From: Thiorhodovibrio litoralis
GTDB lineage: Bacteria; Pseudomonadota; Gammaproteobacteria; Chromatiales; Chromatiaceae
DNA: 64,000 bases
Assembly: GCF_033954455.1 (NCBI RefSeq)
Contig: NZ_CP121473.1
Coordinates: 5,194,501 to 5,258,500 of the forward strand
Reading direction: 5' to 3'
Part shown: one piece after another, positions 60,593-64,000 of the stretch
Layout: each line of letters opens with the position of its first letter
Position numbering within the stretch: the first letter of the stretch is position 1
Made by a program: the position numbers and the translations under genes
Notes under the pieces: model-generated
The model's input: only the letters and a program-made list of their open reading frames with translations
Databases searched by the model: none
Told to the model about the DNA's origin: nothing

Positions 60593-61786
60593 ATGTATGC
60601 AAACCTCAGCCTTCTCGCACTCTTTGTCTTTGTCTACAGCGCCATTGCCGGCGGTGTGGAGCGCACGCCCGTCACCGGCCCCATGGTCTTTACCGCCTTT
60701 GGCTTGGCGCTCGGGCCCGTCGGGCTTGGTTGGCTGAATCTGGATATCGACCGAGAGGGTCTGCGCACCCTGGCGGAACTGACCCTCGCCTTGGTCCTGT
60801 TCACGGACGCGGCCAATGCCAATCTCTCGGTCCTGGGCAAGAGCTGGCACATTCCTGAGCGCCTGCTGAGCCTGGGTCTGCCGCTGACGATCCTGTTGGG
60901 ATTTGCGCTCGGGGTCCTGTTGTTCCCCGACCTCGGACTGTTTGAGATCGCCATCCTCGCGACCATGCTCGCCCCCACCGACGCGGCCCTCGGCAAGGCC
61001 GTGGTCACCAACGCGTCCGTCCCGGCGGACGTGCGTGAGGGGCTCAACGTGGAGAGTGGTCTAAACGACGGTATCTGCGTGCCGATCCTGCTCGCTCTAC
61101 TGGCCCTGGCGACCGGCGTCGAAGAGTATCGGCTGGGGTTTAGCCTGGGGTATTTCGTCGAGGCGATCGGCATTGGCGTTGCTGTGGGGGTCGGGGCCAC
61201 TTTGGCCGCGACCTGGCTTTTGCGGCTCTGCACCCGTCAGGGTTGGATCGCCGAGACCTGGCGGCAACTCCCCGTGGTGGCGCTCGCCTTGTCCTGCTTT
61301 GCACTGGCCCAGTTGCTTGGCGGCAGCGGCTTCATCGCAGCCTTCTCCGGCGGCCTTTTGTTCGGCGCCTTGGCGCAGAAGGAGAAGCATACATTTCTGC
61401 TCCCCGCCGAGGGCAGCGGCGACACCCTGGCCCTGGTCACCTGGGTGCTCTTCGGTGCCGGATTGGTGGGCCAAACGCTGGGCTACTTCAATTGGTCCGT
61501 GCTGCTCTACGCAGTGCTCAGCCTGACCCTAATCCGCATGCTTCCGGTCTACCTGTCCCTGTGGGGGCTACCATTGCAGCCCAGAACCAAGCTTTTTATC
61601 GGCTGGTTTGGGCCGCGCGGTCTGGCCAGCATCGTGTTCGGTATCATGGTATTCAGCGCCGACTTGCCCGGTGGAGGCATCCTGACCGGTACCCTGGTCT
61701 GCACCATCCTGCTGAGTATCCTGCTGCACGGCCTGAGTGCCAATCCGCTGGTTAAGGCGCTGACTCGAGCCTCGCGACCTTCTTGA
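60593..61786 (+). CDS. Na+/H+ antiporter (CPA1/NhaP-like)
   Basis: A 397-residue inner-membrane protein with about 12 transmembrane segments. Family features are TGPMVFTAFGLALGPVGLGWL, ALVLFTDAANANLSVL, MLAPTDAALGKAVVTNASVP and GLNVESGLNDGICVPILLAL, with the Asp pair that binds the ion. It exchanges Na+ or K+ for H+. ATG fits the usual N-terminus of CPA1 proteins (YANLSLLALFVFVYSAIAGGVERT). The reading frame stays open upstream into the arylsulfatase remnant, so a fused, longer start cannot be ruled out. No ribosome site of normal strength is visible. Confidence 0.85.
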   Translation: MYANLSLLALFVFVYSAIAGGVERTPVTGPMVFTAFGLALGPVGLGWLNLDIDREGLRTLAELTLALVLFTDAANANLSVLGKSWHIPERLLSLGLPLTILLGFALGVLLFPDLGLFEIAILATMLAPTDAALGKAVVTNASVPADVREGLNVESGLNDGICVPILLALLALATGVEEYRLGFSLGYFVEAIGIGVAVGVGATLAATWLLRLCTRQGWIAETWRQLPVVALALSCFALAQLLGGSGFIAAFSGGLLFGALAQKEKHTFLLPAEGSGDTLALVTWVLFGAGLVGQTLGYFNWSVLLYAVLSLTLIRMLPVYLSLWGLPLQPRTKLFIGWFGPRGLASIVFGIMVFSADLPGGGILTGTLVCTILLSILLHGLSANPLVKALTRASRPS

Positions 61787-62109
61787 TCTCACGCAAGCAC
61801 GCCACGTCGCTCGCGACCCTGCGCAAATACGCCGAAATCCTTAGCTTGCAGGATCGATATCCGACTAGCGCCGCGGTAACTGGGCCGGTGCACGCTCCAG
61901 TGGATATATCACCTGTGGATAGTTGCGCGTATGATCCCGGCGGCCTTCTTTATCGAGATCGTCTATGCAGTGCCACCAGACGCAAAATCTGTCTGGTAAG
62001 CAGGGCATTCCCTGGCATTGGGGAGACGACATAGCCGGAATTTTCCGACTACGATAGGGCATCCACCGCGCTTCCACGACCGATTACTCAGCTTAAGAGG
62101 AGAACGCCT
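61787..62109. other. intergenic region, no gene recognised
   Basis: About 320 bases between antiporter and MarC-type gene. One short frame occurs (83 codons) but lacks a ribosome site and recognisable domain. The last 20 bases have AGAGGAG as ribosome site of the next gene. Confidence 0.4.
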
Positions 62110-62706
62110 TTGGAACAGCAACTCCAGGCCATTGCGACAGTGCTCTCCCTCGTGAATCCCGCGATCTGTGGGGTGTTGTTCGCCCAAGTCGAGGGGGAAA
62201 GTTCGCGACGCAAGCAGTTTGTCGACGCGACCAAGGCCGCGATGGCCATCCTCGCAATCCTGCTGGGAGCAGCCCTTGCAGGAACAAGGGTGCTGGACCT
62301 GTTCGGCGTATCGCTTGATGCCTTCATGGTTGCGGGCGGAGGCGTGCTCGCCTGGATGGGATTCTTGATGCTCAGCGGCAAGGGGTCCATTGCCTCGTCA
62401 CCGGCAGCAGATTCAACACCTTCACTGACACCCCTGATCCTGTTCGCCGCCAGCCCGGGCACCATTACGGGCGTTATTACGATCGCGGCGGCCCATACGC
62501 GGTTGCAACTCCCGACGACAGCCCTTGTTGCCATCGGCGTAGCGGTCGCGACGACCTGGCTGGTCATGATATTGACAGCAGTTCTCGCTGGCCGACGAAA
62601 TGATGCAGGGTTTCTGCGGGACACGATAACCCGTTTAATGGGGCTCCTTGTACTCTCAATGGGCGTCCAGTTCGCGTTGACCGGATTCCGTTCCTTTACA
62701 GTCTGA
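62110..62706 (+). CDS. MarC-family integral membrane protein
   Basis: A 198-residue protein with six hydrophobic segments. Family sequence includes LSLVNPAICGVLFAQVEGESSRRKQFVDATKAA, RVLDLFGVSLDAFMVAGGGVLAWMGFLML, PLILFAASPGTITGVITIAA and DTITRLMGLLVLSMGVQFALTGF. The function of MarC proteins is unsettled; they are not needed for multiple antibiotic resistance despite the name. The start is TTG with AGAGGAG 8-9 bases before it. Confidence 0.85.
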   Translation: MEQQLQAIATVLSLVNPAICGVLFAQVEGESSRRKQFVDATKAAMAILAILLGAALAGTRVLDLFGVSLDAFMVAGGGVLAWMGFLMLSGKGSIASSPAADSTPSLTPLILFAASPGTITGVITIAAAHTRLQLPTTALVAIGVAVATTWLVMILTAVLAGRRNDAGFLRDTITRLMGLLVLSMGVQFALTGFRSFTV

Positions 62707-62907
62707 GATGCGTGCTTCTCGGAGCGACGCTGGCGATTTTGGTCCCGGCGTCGCGGCCCAGCGCGTGGTAATACGCGGCTCCTGCGCCGTCGAGAATTCG
62801 CCAACGCCTCGATGGCTTTTTGACCGATCACCCACCCCGTGCGTAAGATGACCATGGATGTTTCGCTAACGGATGCCAACTAACCAGTGCTTTTGAGGAA
62901 CAATATA

Positions 62908-63606
62908 ATGAAATATCAATCACTTTTGTTCGCAAGCGTTCTTCTCGGTCTAACGCAAGTATGCTTGGGACAAGACGCCGACTTACCATTAAGTCAATCA
63001 GGCCAACAAGCCTTTACACCCGATCAAGTCCTTGAAGCGCTATTGGCTGGGAATGAACGCTTTGCTGCGGGCGAGGCGACTCAACGCGATATCACCGCGC
63101 GGATCGCTGCTTCAGCGCAAGGCCAGTACCCGAAAGCCGTTATTTTGTCATGCCTGGATTCAAGGGTTCCGGTGGAAAAAGTTTTTGATGTCAGCATTGG
63201 TGACATCTTTGTTGGCCGTGTTGCAGGGAACATTGTGAATGAGGATCAGTTGGGCTCCATGGAGTTTGCAACGAAACTGGCTGGAGCAAAGCTGGTCATG
63301 GTGTTGGGTCATAGCCAATGTGGCGCGGTCAAAGGAGCCATTGACGGCGCTGAGTTGGGCAATTTAACCGCGCTATTGGCCAAGATCCGCCCAGCAGTGG
63401 ATGGCGTGGAGGGGTTTTCCCCCGACCAGCGAACATCGTCTAACGATGATTTTGTCGAGCAGGTCATCGACCAAAATGTGCATGACATGGTAGCCCAGGT
63501 TAGAGAACAGAGTTCGGTCTTGGCGAATCTTGAGCAATCTGGCCAGATCAAGATCGTCGGGGCGTCTTACGACCTCAATACAGGCAAGGTCGAGTTAATC
63601 GATTAG
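62908..63606 (+). CDS. exported beta-class carbonic anhydrase
   Basis: A 232-residue zinc enzyme that interconverts CO2 and bicarbonate. Zinc ligands are Cys82 (CLDSR with Asp84 and Arg86), His135 and Cys138 (HSQCGA). GDIFVGRVAGNIVNEDQLGSMEFA is also typical of the class. Signal peptide MKYQSLLFASVLLGLTQVCLG sends it to the periplasm, unlike most beta enzymes, which are cytoplasmic. Codon use is somewhat more A/T-rich than in neighbours. GAGGAA about 8 bases upstream supports this ATG over one 7 codons earlier. In a bicarbonate-using or CO2-fixing organism it would supply bicarbonate or CO2 at the envelope. Confidence 0.92.
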   Translation: MKYQSLLFASVLLGLTQVCLGQDADLPLSQSGQQAFTPDQVLEALLAGNERFAAGEATQRDITARIAASAQGQYPKAVILSCLDSRVPVEKVFDVSIGDIFVGRVAGNIVNEDQLGSMEFATKLAGAKLVMVLGHSQCGAVKGAIDGAELGNLTALLAKIRPAVDGVEGFSPDQRTSSNDDFVEQVIDQNVHDMVAQVREQSSVLANLEQSGQIKIVGASYDLNTGKVELID

Positions 63607-63645
63607 CACGCGAATTTGCCCGATGCGAGAGTGAGTTGCGGGACA

Positions 63646-64000
63646 GTGCGGCCTGACAAGGCTGCGCCCCCCGCCCTGCCTGCCGTGCAATTCATCGCCT
63701 GGGTGCTCGCCCTGTTTGGCACGGCGGTGGGTGCCGGTGTCTTGTTTCTGCCGAACCAGGCCGGTCAAGGGGGCTTCTGGGTGCTGGGCGCGGCGGCGCT
63801 ATTGGTCTGGCCCACCATTGCCTTTGGGCATCGATTCTATGCCCTGATCCCGAGCCGGGCCGAAGGGGGCGCGGACTTCTCTGCTGCGGTCGCGCACTGG
63901 TGGCCGCGCTTGGCTGGCCTGCTGCGGCTGCTGTTCGTGGCCTGGCTGTTTGTGCTGCTGATGGCCTATTCGATTGGCCTGACGAACGGGCTCAGTGACC
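63646..64000 (+). CDS. SdaC-type amino acid permease (HAAAP family), 5' part
   Basis: The first 118 codons, continuing beyond the right edge. The frame reads VQFIAWVLALFGTAVGAGVLFLPNQAGQGGFWVLGAAALLVWPTIAFGHR, matching the beginning of SdaC/TdcC serine/threonine-H+ symporters (LFGTAVGAGVLFLP). Three hydrophobic segments are seen. The start may be GTG at 63646 or GTG at 63631 in the same frame; neither has a good ribosome site. It lies 40 bases after carbonic anhydrase on the same strand. Confidence 0.8.
   Translation, partial: MRPDKAAPPALPAVQFIAWVLALFGTAVGAGVLFLPNQAGQGGFWVLGAAALLVWPTIAFGHRFYALIPSRAEGGADFSAAVAHWWPRLAGLLRLLFVAWLFVLLMAYSIGLTNGLSD

Noticed and set aside
1-64000. tRNA, rRNA or riboswitch genes
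   Set aside because: I looked for cloverleaf-like or rRNA-like sequence and known riboswitch features and found none I could support by eye.

Overview
The window is GC-rich chromosomal DNA with dense bacterial gene packing. RND efflux, PqiABC, MscS/MscK channels, c-di-GMP enzymes, an OXA-type beta-lactamase and a GltS carrier point to a gammaproteobacterium. The sulfatase and multiheme-cytochrome gene content would suit a purple sulfur bacterium of the Chromatiales, but nothing here proves the genus and no photosynthesis gene, rRNA or tRNA was seen.

Layout. 1-1.5 kb: an IS91-family transposase running off the left edge, beside a possible gene stub. 1.7-8.3 kb: an RND adaptor/pump operon convergent with a GltS glutamate carrier, then an unrecognised coiled-coil protein. 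8.4-9.5 kb: debris and an AT-richer Cys-rich membrane protein. 9.5-21.5 kb: a duplicated regulatory and sulfatase block. The first copy is sensor kinase - FixJ-type regulator - sulfatase. An AraC regulator follows, then the second copy: sensor kinase - octaheme cytochrome/TPR protein - sulfatase. The second copy has lost its response regulator but keeps a 67-bp palindrome-containing promoter box. 21.6-23.1 kb: three small exported proteins. 23.6-27.5 kb: a four-gene transposon with an rve-type transposase, a TniB/ExeA-like ATPase and a RepB-like primase. 27.6-33.3 kb: adjacent MscS- and MscK-type channels. 33.4-34.1 kb: a toxin-antitoxin pair. 34.3-43.2 kb: a lipoprotein, a CorA/ZntB transporter fused to a K+-channel pore, PqiA-PqiA-PqiB-PqiC, and AsmA. 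43.4-46.2 kb: outer-membrane and periplasmic proteins. 46.5-48.7 kb: a frameshifted acetyltransferase, a class D beta-lactamase and a LysM protein. 49-58.4 kb: signalling genes (a PAS-GGDEF-EAL-CZB protein, a chemoreceptor, and a solute-binding protein with a GGDEF-EAL partner) separated by gene remnants. 58.4-64 kb: a ClC channel, two truncated genes, a Na+/H+ antiporter, a MarC protein, an exported beta-carbonic anhydrase and the start of a SdaC-type permease.

Common threads. (1) A 20-bp element occurs six times, each upstream of envelope or transport genes, and three copies share a fixed downstream CTGGCA at the same spacing, so it looks like an operator for one regulon. (2) Several genes survive as 3' tails, stubs or frameshifted remnants, some of them matching intact genes elsewhere in the window. 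(3) Short 12-13 bp tandem duplications recur, two of them expanded in frame inside coding sequence. The best candidates for something new are the CorA-K+ channel fusion, the primase-carrying transposon, the dispersed operator and the kinase/sulfatase duplication.
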